Source of the DNA: Acidimicrobiia bacterium
GTDB lineage: Bacteria; Actinomycetota; Acidimicrobiia; Acidimicrobiales; CATQHL01
DNA length: 64,000 nt
Assembly (NCBI GenBank): GCA_009835395.1
Contig: VXXM01000039.1
Coordinates: 62,001-126,000, forward strand
Reading direction: 5' to 3'
Positions 1-8,123 of this stretch are shown in pieces. A program made the translations under genes and the position numbers. Each line of letters opens with the position of its first letter. Position 1 is the stretch's first letter. The notes beneath the pieces are model-generated. The model was given only the letters and a program-made list of their open reading frames with translations, did not search any database and had not been told where the DNA came from.

Positions 1-230
1 GGGCGTTCGTGAACCGTCCGCCGATCCTTCTGGCCGACGAGCCGACCGGGAACCTCGACGGCGACACCTCCAACGGGATCATGCGCCTGCTTGCCGAGAT
101 CAACAAGCGGGGCACCACGGTCGTGATGGCCACCCACGACCAGCACATCGTGAACGCGGCCCGCCGCCGCGTGCTGCGGTTGGACAGGGGCCGGCTCACC
201 GCCGACGACGCCCAGGGTCGCTACGCCTAG
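1..230 (+). CDS. ftsE: Cell division ATP-binding protein FtsE, C-terminal fragment
   Basis: The 3' end of an ABC ATPase gene whose start lies before the window; the reading frame is open from base 3. The visible 76 or so residues carry the Walker B and D-loop segment ([11 protein letters not shown]) and the H-loop histidine (MATHD), typical of the FtsE/LolD subgroup. FtsE is the cytoplasmic ATPase of the FtsEX complex, which links ATP hydrolysis to activation of cell-wall hydrolases at the septum. The assignment to FtsE rather than another MacB/LolD-like ATPase rests on ftsX following eight bases after the stop. The N-terminal Walker A motif cannot be seen. Confidence 0.9.
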   Translation, partial: AFVNRPPILLADEPTGNLDGDTSNGIMRLLAEINKRGTTVVMATHDQHIVNAARRRVLRLDRGRLTADDAQGRYA

Positions 231-238
231 AGCACGCC

Positions 239-1132
239 ATGGCGATCTCCCTCGGCTACGTCTTCCGCGAGACGCGGGGCAACCTGCGCTGGAACGTCAC
301 CCTCTTCGCCGCCACGATCGTGGCCGTCTGGGTGTCGCTGACCCTGTTCGGCTCGTCGCTGTTGATCCGCGAGGGCGTCGAGCAGGCCACCGGGCGCTGG
401 CAGGGCGGCATCGAGTTCATCGTGTTCATGAACGCCGATGCCAGCGAGGCCCAGCACGCCGCCATCCGGGGAGCCCTCGACGAGAACCCTGAGATCGACG
501 GCTACGACTACGTCGACCAGCAGGGCGCCTTCAACGAGTTCATCACCGAGTTCGCCGACCGTCCCGAACTGATCGAGAACGTCACGCCGGAGATCCTGCC
601 GCCCTCCTACCGGGTGAAACCCAGCGTTGGGGACGCGGACGTGATCGAGGCCCTGGCGGCGCAGTTCGATGCCCGGCCCGGCGTGCGGCAGGTGACGCTG
701 CCCGTGGAGGTGATCCGCACCCTCCAGCAGAACAGCCAGAAGGTCAGCGTGTTCGTGCTGATCATCGCCATCGTCGTGCTGCTGGCCGCGTTGATGCTGA
801 TCGCCAACACCATCCGGACCGCCATTTTCGCCCGCCGCCAGGACATCGAGGTGATGAAGCTCGTGGGTGCCTCCAACTGGTACGTGCGGCTGCCCTTCAT
901 GGTGGAGGGCACAATCCAGGGGCTGATCGGCGGCGCGCTGGCGATCCCGATGCTGTTCCTCATGAACAACCTCATGGCCGGGTTCGTGCAGGACGACTAC
1001 CTGGAGTTGTTGCGCTCGCTGGTGGTTGACAGCGCCGTGGTGTGGAACACCTCGCTGCTGGTCACCGGGATCGGCGCGGCGGTAGGGGTGGTGGGATCGC
1101 TCTTCGCCGTCGGGCGCTTCCTCGACGTCTAG
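239..1132 (+). CDS. ftsX: Cell division protein FtsX
   Basis: A 297-residue membrane protein with the FtsX plan: a short cytoplasmic N-terminus, one membrane helix at about residues 18-42, an extracytoplasmic domain of about 125 residues, then three helices at about 168-192, 218-246 and 266-292. Between the second and third helices lies the conserved permease motif (around RRQDIEVMKLVGAS). It forms the membrane half of FtsEX and signals to peptidoglycan hydrolases. It starts eight bases after the ftsE stop with only a weak ribosome site, so translational coupling to ftsE is likely. The usual actinobacterial neighbour smpB does not follow; an alcohol dehydrogenase gene does. Confidence 0.95.
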   Translation: MAISLGYVFRETRGNLRWNVTLFAATIVAVWVSLTLFGSSLLIREGVEQATGRWQGGIEFIVFMNADASEAQHAAIRGALDENPEIDGYDYVDQQGAFNEFITEFADRPELIENVTPEILPPSYRVKPSVGDADVIEALAAQFDARPGVRQVTLPVEVIRTLQQNSQKVSVFVLIIAIVVLLAALMLIANTIRTAIFARRQDIEVMKLVGASNWYVRLPFMVEGTIQGLIGGALAIPMLFLMNNLMAGFVQDDYLELLRSLVVDSAVVWNTSLLVTGIGAAVGVVGSLFAVGRFLDV

Positions 1133-1228
1133 CCGCGGCTCCCGGATGTTGGGGCCCGGGCGGGCCCGGTGGTGGCCTTGGGGCTAACCTGCCGGTGAGT
1201 CGGTAGGAGTCACGGAGGGAGGCCCCCG

Positions 1229-2317
1229 ATGGTGCAGAGCGTGCGAGGCGTGATCGCCCGGTCGAACGGCGCGCCGGTCGAGATGGAGACGATCCTGGTG
1301 CCCGACCCGGGGCCCGGCGAGGCTCTCGTGGCGATCCAGGCCTGCGGGGTGTGTCACACCGATCTGCACTACCGCGAGGGCGCCATCAACGACGACTTCC
1401 CGTTCCTGCTGGGCCACGAGGCCGCAGGAATCGTGGAGGCCACCGGACCGGGCGTCGATGAGGTGGCACCCGGTGACTTCGTGATCATCAACTGGCGGGC
1501 CGTGTGCGGGCAGTGCAGGTCGTGCGCCCGGGGCCGGGCACAGTATTGCTTCGCCACCCACAACGCCCACCAGCCGATGACCCTCGCCGACGGCACCGAA
1601 CTGTCGCCTGCGCTGGGCATCGGGGCGTTCGTGGAGAAGACGTTGGTCGCCGCCGGACAAGCCACGAAGGTGTCGCCGGAGGCCAGCGCGGCAGCGGCCG
1701 GACTACTGGGCTGCGGGGTCATGGCCGGACTGGGCGCCGCCATGAACACCGGCGGCGTGGGCCGCGGCGACTCCGTGGCGGTGTTCGGCTGCGGGGGCGT
1801 GGGCGACGCCGCCATCGAGGGTGCCCGCCTCGCCGGCGCCTCGCCGATCATCGCTGTGGACATCGACGACCGGAAGCTGGAGTGGGCGCGCCAGTTCGGC
1901 GCCACCCACACCGTCAACAGCCGCGAGACCGACCCCGTGGAGGCCATCAAGGAGCTCACCGGTGGCCACGGCGTGGACGTCGCCATCGAGGCCATCGGCC
2001 TGCCCGAGACCTACCGGCAGTGTTTCGAGGCGCGCGACCTCGCCGGCACGGTGGTACTGGTGGGTGTCCCGAACCCCACCGCCACCATCGAGTTGCCCTT
2101 CATCGAGGTTTTCGGCCGGGGCGGCGCACTGAAGTCCTCCTGGTACGGGGACTGCCTGCCGAGCCGGGATTTCCCGATGCTCATCGACCTGTACCTGCAG
2201 GGGCGGCTGAACCTGGACGGCTTCGTCAGCGAGACGATCGCGCTCGACGAGGTGGAGGAGGCATTCCACAAGATGGAGCGCGGCGAAGTGCTGCGGTCCG
2301 TCGTCGTCATGGACTGA
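1229..2317 (+). CDS. mscR: S-(hydroxymethyl)mycothiol dehydrogenase (class III-type zinc alcohol dehydrogenase)
   Basis: A 362-residue medium-chain dehydrogenase that oxidises the adduct of formaldehyde and mycothiol, using NAD. The catalytic zinc site is seen as GVCHTD (Cys42) and GHE (His63); the structural zinc lobe has Cys93, Cys96, Cys99 and Cys107; the nucleotide-binding glycine motif GCGGVG is near residue 187. Length and sequence closely follow actinobacterial MscR/AdhE2, including the segments NWRAVCGQC and SSWYGDCLP. Mycothiol is essentially confined to Actinobacteria, which supports the taxonomic reading. Formaldehyde produced by methylated-amine demethylation encoded further along could be its substrate. 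The start has a GGAGGG ribosome site. Confidence 0.93.
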   Translation: MVQSVRGVIARSNGAPVEMETILVPDPGPGEALVAIQACGVCHTDLHYREGAINDDFPFLLGHEAAGIVEATGPGVDEVAPGDFVIINWRAVCGQCRSCARGRAQYCFATHNAHQPMTLADGTELSPALGIGAFVEKTLVAAGQATKVSPEASAAAAGLLGCGVMAGLGAAMNTGGVGRGDSVAVFGCGGVGDAAIEGARLAGASPIIAVDIDDRKLEWARQFGATHTVNSRETDPVEAIKELTGGHGVDVAIEAIGLPETYRQCFEARDLAGTVVLVGVPNPTATIELPFIEVFGRGGALKSSWYGDCLPSRDFPMLIDLYLQGRLNLDGFVSETIALDEVEEAFHKMERGEVLRSVVVMD

Positions 2318-2363
2318 GTCGCGCGCACGCCGGGAACATCACCCGGCTGAGGGCACCGCTGGC

Positions 2364-2804
2364 GTGAGTGTCCTGCTGCTGGACGACTCGACCGGTTGGC
2401 TCGGTGACTCGTTGTCCGGCGGCGCCACCGAGGGAGCCGTGCTCGCGGCCTGCGACCTGCCTGCGGACTGGCGCTCTGTGGAGGAGCGACTCGCGGACGC
2501 CTTTCACGTTGCACGCCAGTGCGCCGCGCGGGGGGCGCCGCTCGTGTACGTCGTGCATTCCGAGGACGTGCGTGGCACGAGATCGCCGCTCGCGAGCGCA
2601 CTCGCCACCGCACTGATCGGCTGCGCCAGGGCGGTGGCGTGCGAGTTCCAGCGTGACGGGGCCGCCGCGAACGTCGTCGCGATCCCAACCGATGTGGATC
2701 ATTCGAGCGCGGCGCGGGTCATCGGGGGCCCGCTGGCGGATCCGGTGCTCACGGGCGAGCTGTTGGACCTGGGGAGTAGCAAACTGGGAAAGGTCCAGCC
2801 GTGA
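2364..2804 (+). CDS. Degenerate short-chain dehydrogenase-like subunit
   Basis: A 146-residue protein with a GTG start. The second half aligns by eye with the middle of the SDR fold (a VVHSEDV strand where SDRs have their catalytic serine, then an ALATALIGCARAVA helix and a VVAIPTDV strand), but the N-terminal glycine-rich cofactor motif and the catalytic Tyr-x-x-x-Lys are missing. It overlaps the following full SDR gene by four bases (GTGA), so the two are probably translated together. The best guess is a non-catalytic partner subunit, as known for BbsC in the heteromeric SDR BbsCD; a decayed gene is the alternative. The exact function is unknown. Confidence 0.6.
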   Translation: MSVLLLDDSTGWLGDSLSGGATEGAVLAACDLPADWRSVEERLADAFHVARQCAARGAPLVYVVHSEDVRGTRSPLASALATALIGCARAVACEFQRDGAAANVVAIPTDVDHSSAARVIGGPLADPVLTGELLDLGSSKLGKVQP

Positions 2805-3502
2805 GCCTGTCCGTCGTGACCGGCGCCGCACGCGGGATCGGGCTCGAGATCGCCCGTCGACTGGCGGCGGACGGCCATGCGCTTCTCCTCGTCGACATCG
2901 CGCCGGCCGTGGAGGCCGCGGCGGCCGAACTCGGTGCCGCCTCGGTCTGCGTCGACGTGACGGAGCCGCAGGGCATCGAGGCCATCGCCGCGATGGTGGA
3001 GACCAGGGGCGAGGGGGTTCGATCGATCGTCAACAATGCCGGGATCACGCGCGATGCCCGCCTCACGAAGATGGCCGAGTCGGACTTCCGCGCCGTCCTC
3101 CGGGTCAACCTCGGTGCCGCGTACGCGCTGGTCGATCGGCTGCGCGGCGAATTGATCGACGGCAGTTCGATCACCTCAATGAGCTCCCGCGCCTATCTCG
3201 GCACCTTCGGGCAGATCAACTACGTCGCATCCAAGGCCGGATTGGTGGGATTGACCCGCGCCCTCGCGCGAGAACTCGCCCCGCGGACGCGGGTCAATGC
3301 CGTCGCTCCGGGCTTCACGGATACCGCGATGACGAGGGCGGCGCCCGAAGCCGTCTGGGACAGTGTCGTGCCGTCGATCCCCATGAAGCGAGCCGGCGAG
3401 CCGGCCGAGATCGCAGAAGTCGTCGCCTTCCTCACGTCGCCCGCGGCCTCCTATGTCACCGGCCAGGTGGTGTTCCCCTGCGGGGGGCGCAGCATCGCGT
3501 GA
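2801..3502 (+). CDS. Short-chain dehydrogenase/reductase, FabG-like
   Basis: A 233-residue classical SDR. It has the cofactor motif TGAARGIG at residues 7-14, the NNAG motif, the catalytic serine region (SMSSRAYLG) and the catalytic YVASK. The C-terminal VAPGFTDTAM and the YVTGQVVFPCGG ending resemble beta-ketoacyl-ACP/CoA reductases. It probably reduces a 3-ketoacyl thioester or oxidises a hydroxyacyl thioester with NAD(P). The GTG start lies inside the last codons of the degenerate SDR partner, which suggests a hetero-oligomer. The substrate cannot be read from the sequence. Confidence 0.88.
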   Translation: MSLSVVTGAARGIGLEIARRLAADGHALLLVDIAPAVEAAAAELGAASVCVDVTEPQGIEAIAAMVETRGEGVRSIVNNAGITRDARLTKMAESDFRAVLRVNLGAAYALVDRLRGELIDGSSITSMSSRAYLGTFGQINYVASKAGLVGLTRALARELAPRTRVNAVAPGFTDTAMTRAAPEAVWDSVVPSIPMKRAGEPAEIAEVVAFLTSPAASYVTGQVVFPCGGRSIA

Positions 3503-3600
3503 CCCCCGGAACGGGTTCATGACTTGGCAGGTCAACGACGTGCTCAGTCAGGCGGGAAAGTAGGGTGGCCGGCAGGAACACAGATCGAGGGGGTGCAGGT

Positions 3601-4512
3601 ATGACGTCGATCGTTCGGTTTGTCGACTCTGCCGGTGGTCGCGCGCGGCCGGGGGTGCTCGACGAGGACGGGGTGCACCCCATCGAGAGTGTCGGAACCC
3701 TGGCCGCACTGCTGCATCACTCCACCGCTGAGATTCGCGAGCAGGTGGAGGCGGCATGTGGCAATGCACCCGTCGACGGCGTGCCGCGACTGTTGAGCCC
3801 GATCGACGGGGACACGCCCGTCTGGGGGGCCGGCGTCACCTATCGCGTGTCGCAGGAGGCTCGCATCGAGGAGAGCGGCGATGAGGACGTGTATATCCGG
3901 GTGTACAAGGCCGAGCGTCCGGAACTGTTCCTGAAGTGTGTGGCGCACGAGGTCGTCACCGACGGCGAGCCGGTCGGGCGCCGCCCCGACTCCGAGAACG
4001 ACACGCCGGAGCCCGAACTGGCCCTGATGTTGAACACCGCCGGCGAGATCGTGGCCTACGGCGTGTGCAACGACATGTGCGCCCGCGCCATCGAGGGCGA
4101 GAACCCGCTGTACATCCCCCAGGCCAAGATCTTCGCCGCGTCATGCGTGCTGGCCCCCACGATGCGCCCCGCCTGGGAGGTGCCCGACCCTTACGACCTG
4201 ACGATCAGGTTGCGGCTCAGCCGCGGCGCCGACGTCCTGTTCCGCGGCTCCACCTCCACGTCAGAGCTGGCGCGGACGCTCGAGGAGCTGGTGGATTGCC
4301 TGTTCTGTGCCACGGCCTTCCCCGACGGGGTGGTCCTCTCCACCGGCACGTGCCTGGTGCCGCCGCTGGACTGCCCAAGCGAGGTCGGCGACATCATCGA
4401 GATCGCCATCGACGACATCGGCAGCATGCGCAACGTCGTCACCTCCACCGACGACGTCAAGGGTTGGATGCACCGCCGCCACGCCGACCCGCTGGTGGCC
4501 TACGGAGGCTGA
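3601..4512 (+). CDS. Fumarylacetoacetate hydrolase-family enzyme (2-keto-3-deoxy-acid dehydratase-like)
   Basis: A 303-residue FAH-fold protein. The ATG at 3601 is chosen over an upstream GTG because a GAGGGGG ribosome site precedes it. The hallmark metal-binding glutamates lie in the PEPELALMLN segment, and the downstream NDMCARAIEGENPLYIPQAK motif is characteristic of the subgroup containing 2-keto-3-deoxy-D-arabinonate dehydratase. It likely acts on a 2-keto-3-deoxy sugar acid or a related diketo acid with Mg2+ in the cytoplasm. It stands alone after the SDR pair, and its stop abuts the stop of the convergent TauE gene. The precise substrate is unknown. Confidence 0.85.
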   Translation: MTSIVRFVDSAGGRARPGVLDEDGVHPIESVGTLAALLHHSTAEIREQVEAACGNAPVDGVPRLLSPIDGDTPVWGAGVTYRVSQEARIEESGDEDVYIRVYKAERPELFLKCVAHEVVTDGEPVGRRPDSENDTPEPELALMLNTAGEIVAYGVCNDMCARAIEGENPLYIPQAKIFAASCVLAPTMRPAWEVPDPYDLTIRLRLSRGADVLFRGSTSTSELARTLEELVDCLFCATAFPDGVVLSTGTCLVPPLDCPSEVGDIIEIAIDDIGSMRNVVTSTDDVKGWMHRRHADPLVAYGG

Positions 4513-5229
4513 TCAGACCAACTGGCCGATGATGAGGGCCACACCGCCGGCGAGGGCGACGCTGAGGACCGCCGGCCGGAACCACGCCCGGTCGAGGAAG
4601 GGTCGCACCAGCCGCGAGATGGCGAGCCCGATGAACATTCCCGGGACCAGGTAGCCGATCAGCCTGAGTTCGTGGAGGCCGAAGTTGTCTCGCGCCACCA
4701 GCAACCCGATGCCAACCCCGCCCACGATGGCGATGTACACCGAGGAGGTGGACCGCAGCACGGGCGGGCGCATCTCGCTGAAGCAGATCCCCAGCGGCGC
4801 GCCGGGCAGCGCCGCGGCGATGGCTCCGAAACTGCAGGTCAGACCCCCGGCGATCTCGGTGCGGCGGGTCTGCCGCAGGCGGAATCCCGCCAACAGGACC
4901 AGTGCCGAGCCGGCGACCAGAGCCCCGATCAGGATCGTCCGGATCGTCTCGGGCACGAGCTCCAAGACTGCGAAGCCGGCCGCCAGGCCGACCGGGAGTC
5001 CCCAGAGCGCGTGCTTCACCGCTCGCCAGTCGATGTGCCTGCCCTCCACGATGATGTGGCGTATGCCGATGATCTGCCCCACGATGAGAAGCGGCCCGGG
5101 GATGAACGTGGGGTCGATGGCGACCAGTGCCGGGGCGGCCACCAGCGACAACCCCACGCCCACCGAACCCTGCACGATGGCGCCGCCCGCCACCGCGGCG
5201 ATGGCGAGGATCAACTCGACGGCGCTCAC
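4513..5229 (-). CDS. TauE/SafE-family sulfite or anion exporter
   Basis: A 238-residue integral membrane protein with about seven or eight hydrophobic segments and the internal two-fold repeat of the TauE/SafE family (glycine-rich motif GGAIVQGSVGVGLSL at the start, GGLTCSFGAI in the second half). The GTG start at 5229 overlaps the stop of the Rieske gene by four bases, so it is the last gene of the molybdenum hydroxylase operon. The family exports sulfite, sulfoacetate and other organic anions; an anion-transport role for the operon's substrate or product is an inference. Confidence 0.82.
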   Translation of the reverse strand: MSAVELILAIAAVAGGAIVQGSVGVGLSLVAAPALVAIDPTFIPGPLLIVGQIIGIRHIIVEGRHIDWRAVKHALWGLPVGLAAGFAVLELVPETIRTILIGALVAGSALVLLAGFRLRQTRRTEIAGGLTCSFGAIAAALPGAPLGICFSEMRPPVLRSTSSVYIAIVGGVGIGLLVARDNFGLHELRLIGYLVPGMFIGLAISRLVRPFLDRAWFRPAVLSVALAGGVALIIGQLV

Positions 5230-5672
5230 GGATTCCCGCCGACCGGGTCCCGCCGGGCCCAGATCTCCCCGGCCGCCTCCCGGCAGGGGTACGCCTCGAT
5301 GTCGCCCTTGCGGTCCCGGCGGCCGGCGAGGTTCTCCTTCCAGCCGCGCCCATCGGTGTCGAACGTCCAGAAGTGCGTGAGACAGACGATCTCCTCGCCT
5401 TCCACGGCACCCGAGCCGGCGAGGTGCGACCACTGGTGGGGGCAGCGCGCCTCCATCACGCAGGGCACACCGGCCTCGGTTCGCCAGACCACCACGTCGG
5501 CGCCGTCGAGCGTCGATTCGGTGATCTCGCCGGGAGCGACCGCCTCGCCGGAGGCGACGGCGACCCAGGTGCCTTCGGGCGGGCCGCCTTCGGGCTCCCG
5601 GCGATCGGCGTCGTTGACCTTCACGGCGTCAGGATCCGGCTCGGCGGCGCCCGCCCGGGCGTCACCGGTCAT
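5226..5672 (-). CDS. Rieske 2Fe-2S ferredoxin-like protein
   Basis: A 148-residue soluble protein with one Rieske domain. The cluster ligands are visible as CPHQWSHL and, about 15 residues later, CLTHFW, giving the C-x-H ... C-x-x-H pattern. There is an N-terminal charged extension of about 35 residues and no membrane segment. Its ATG overlaps the upstream large-subunit stop (ATGA). In this position it could carry electrons to or from the molybdenum hydroxylase; Rieske ferredoxins more usually serve ring-hydroxylating oxygenases, and none is encoded here in the same operon. Confidence 0.88.
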   Translation of the reverse strand: MTGDARAGAAEPDPDAVKVNDADRREPEGGPPEGTWVAVASGEAVAPGEITESTLDGADVVVWRTEAGVPCVMEARCPHQWSHLAGSGAVEGEEIVCLTHFWTFDTDGRGWKENLAGRRDRKGDIEAYPCREAAGEIWARRDPVGGNP

Positions 5673-8047
5673 CCCGAAGCCGCGACGATGGCGGCGCGGA
5701 TGCGGTCGGGCGACAGTGGACCGGCCGTCAGGCGCACGCTGAGGGGCGCCAGCGCGTCGGCCACGGCATTGAACACGCACGGCACCGATCCGATGGCCCC
5801 TCCCTCGCCCGTGCCCTTGTGGCCGCCCGGAGTGTCCGAGGGGGTGACCACGTGCCCGTACTCGATGGCGGGGACCTCGGCGGCGCTGGGCACGAGGTAC
5901 TCCGCCAGGGTGGTGGTGAGAGGATTGCCGTCGGAGTCGTAGGCCATCTCCTCCAGCAGCGCGCCGCCGATCCCCTGCACCACCCCGCCGGCGATCTGGC
6001 CCTTCACCACCATCGGGTTGATCATCACGCCGCAATCCTCGCTCACGGCATAGCGCAGCAGGCGGACGGCGCCGGTGGCGACGTCCACCTCGCACGTGCA
6101 CGCATGGGCGGCGTTGGAATAGGTGACCGGAGGCGCCTTGAACCTCGCCGTGTGCTCCAGCCCGCCGCTCACGTCGTCGGGCAGTGCGTCCGGCCGCATG
6201 TAGGCGGCTTGCGCCACCTGGGCGACCGTCATCCGCCGTGCCGGTGTGCCGCGCACGGAGACGGCACCGCCGCCGAGGTCCAGGTCGTCGGGGGAGGCCT
6301 CCATCAGTTCGGCAGCGATTCGCAGCAGCTTCGCCCGTACGCCCGCGGACGCGGCACGTGCCGCGCCCCCGGCGATCACCGCCGAGCGGCTGCCGCCGGT
6401 GCCGAAGCCGTAGGGCGTGCCGTGACCCTGATGGAAGCGCACGTCGCCGGGGTGCACGCCGAGCGCGTCGGCGACGATCTGCGCCATCGTGGTCTCGAGG
6501 CTCTGACCGTGGCTGCCGGTGCCGGCGTAAACGTTCACCGAACCGTCCGGCTCGACGCGCACCGTCGCCCCTTCGGTGGCCAGCGCGCCGAACCCGATGG
6601 CCGAGGGCTCCACGTAGACGGCCAGGCCGATGCCCGGCAGCGTGCCGGCATCCGGCGGTCCTCCGTTGGGGGCCACGGCGTGCCCGATCGCCGCGCGGGA
6701 CTCCCGCTGCGAGGCTCGGTAGCCGTCGTAGTCGATCATCTCGGCGACCTGGTCGAGACACTCGGAGGGGGAGATGCGGTCGTACGTGAGACCTGTCGCC
6801 GTGTTGTGCGGCAGGTCCCCGGCGCGCAGCACGTTGCGGCGGCGCAGCTCCAGTGGATCGATGTCCAGCTCGCGCGCCAGCATGTCCACGATCAATTCCC
6901 GGGCCACGCTCTCGATCTGCCACGGACCGCGGTAGGCGCCCCGCCCGCATGTGTTGGTGTACACGGTCGCCGTGCGCCAGCCGACGTCGGCGATGCGGTA
7001 GGGACCGGGCAGGTGGACGCATGCCATGGTGCCGTTGCCGGGGCTTCCACCGTTGGAGTACGCCCCGTTGTCCTCCAAGTGGTCGATGGTGGCCGCCACG
7101 AACCGACCGTCGGCGGTTGCGCCCAGGCTGACGTCGGCGCGGTCGCGGCGCGCGTGGTTGGACGACGTCAGGTTCTCGCTGCGTCCCTCGATCCAGCGCA
7201 CTGGCCGGCCGAGACGCCGCGCACACACCATGACGGCGAACTCCTCGCGGCCCAGGAAGACCTTCTGGCCGAACGCGCCCCCGACGTCGCCCATGTGCAC
7301 GCGCACCTGGTGCACGGCGAGGCCGAGCGTGCGAGCGGCGGCCAGCGCCGTCTCGTGCGGGCTCTGCGTGGAGATCCACACGTCGAGCGTCTCGTCGAAC
7401 GCCCGCCACTCGGCCAGCAGGCCGCGGGTCTCCATGGGAGCGTTGGCCTGGCGGTTCTGGGTGATCACGGCCTGCACCGAGGTGTCGGCACCGGCCATGG
7501 CCTCGTCGACCTCCGGTGGCCACGCCTCGGCCGAGTTGGAGAGATTGGATCCCAACTCGGGATGCACCAGGTCGTCCCTGCCGGCGGCTGTCTCGAAATC
7601 CAGTACCGGCGCCTGATCGTCGTAGTCGATCTCGATGAGTTCGACGGCGTCGGCGGCGGCCGCCGGGCTCGCCGCCACGATCACCGCCACCGGGTCGCCG
7701 ACGAAGCGCACGTCGCCGTCGGCCAGCAGGTGGTCCGGTGGCCCGCCACCGCCCGGGAGGACGAGCGATCCCCGCAGCGATCCCACGTCGCCGTTGAGGT
7801 CGGCGGCTGTCCAGATGGCCCAGACGCCGTCGAGGGCGGCGGCAGCGGTGACGTCGAGACGGGTGATCCGCGCCCGCGCTCGGGTGCTGCGGGCGAAGGC
7901 CACGTGCCCGGTTCCCGGTGGCGTCCGGTTGGCGACGTAGCGGCCGCCGCCGGTGAGCAGCCGGGGATCCTCCAGGCGTGCGACCGACTGGCCCACGTAG
8001 CGAGCCGCGGCCGGGGTCGGGCCGGCCGAGCCGGTCGAACCGCTCAC
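5669..8047 (-). CDS. Molybdenum hydroxylase large subunit (xanthine dehydrogenase/CoxL family), copy 2
   Basis: A 792-residue molybdopterin-cytosine-dinucleotide-binding subunit. The N-terminal Ald_Xan_dh_C domain starts near residue 15 (YVGQSVARLEDPRLLTGGG), and the large Mo-binding domain follows. The active-site loop reads AYRGPW, not the AYRCSFR of form I CO dehydrogenase, so carbon monoxide oxidation is unlikely. The C-terminal catalytic glutamate lies in GTGEGGAIG. Such enzymes hydroxylate aldehydes or N-heterocycles with water as oxygen donor. It lies 76 bases after a paralogous large subunit and shares that one's FAD and iron-sulfur genes. Confidence 0.9.
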   Translation of the reverse strand: MSGSTGSAGPTPAAARYVGQSVARLEDPRLLTGGGRYVANRTPPGTGHVAFARSTRARARITRLDVTAAAALDGVWAIWTAADLNGDVGSLRGSLVLPGGGGPPDHLLADGDVRFVGDPVAVIVAASPAAAADAVELIEIDYDDQAPVLDFETAAGRDDLVHPELGSNLSNSAEAWPPEVDEAMAGADTSVQAVITQNRQANAPMETRGLLAEWRAFDETLDVWISTQSPHETALAAARTLGLAVHQVRVHMGDVGGAFGQKVFLGREEFAVMVCARRLGRPVRWIEGRSENLTSSNHARRDRADVSLGATADGRFVAATIDHLEDNGAYSNGGSPGNGTMACVHLPGPYRIADVGWRTATVYTNTCGRGAYRGPWQIESVARELIVDMLARELDIDPLELRRRNVLRAGDLPHNTATGLTYDRISPSECLDQVAEMIDYDGYRASQRESRAAIGHAVAPNGGPPDAGTLPGIGLAVYVEPSAIGFGALATEGATVRVEPDGSVNVYAGTGSHGQSLETTMAQIVADALGVHPGDVRFHQGHGTPYGFGTGGSRSAVIAGGAARAASAGVRAKLLRIAAELMEASPDDLDLGGGAVSVRGTPARRMTVAQVAQAAYMRPDALPDDVSGGLEHTARFKAPPVTYSNAAHACTCEVDVATGAVRLLRYAVSEDCGVMINPMVVKGQIAGGVVQGIGGALLEEMAYDSDGNPLTTTLAEYLVPSAAEVPAIEYGHVVTPSDTPGGHKGTGEGGAIGSVPCVFNAVADALAPLSVRLTAGPLSPDRIRAAIVAASG

Positions 8048-8123
8048 AGGCGCGGGGCCGCGGCGCGGAAGTCGGGCGCGTCGGGGTTCAAGACGTCGAG
8101 AAGATCAGCGCGATGGTCGCTCG

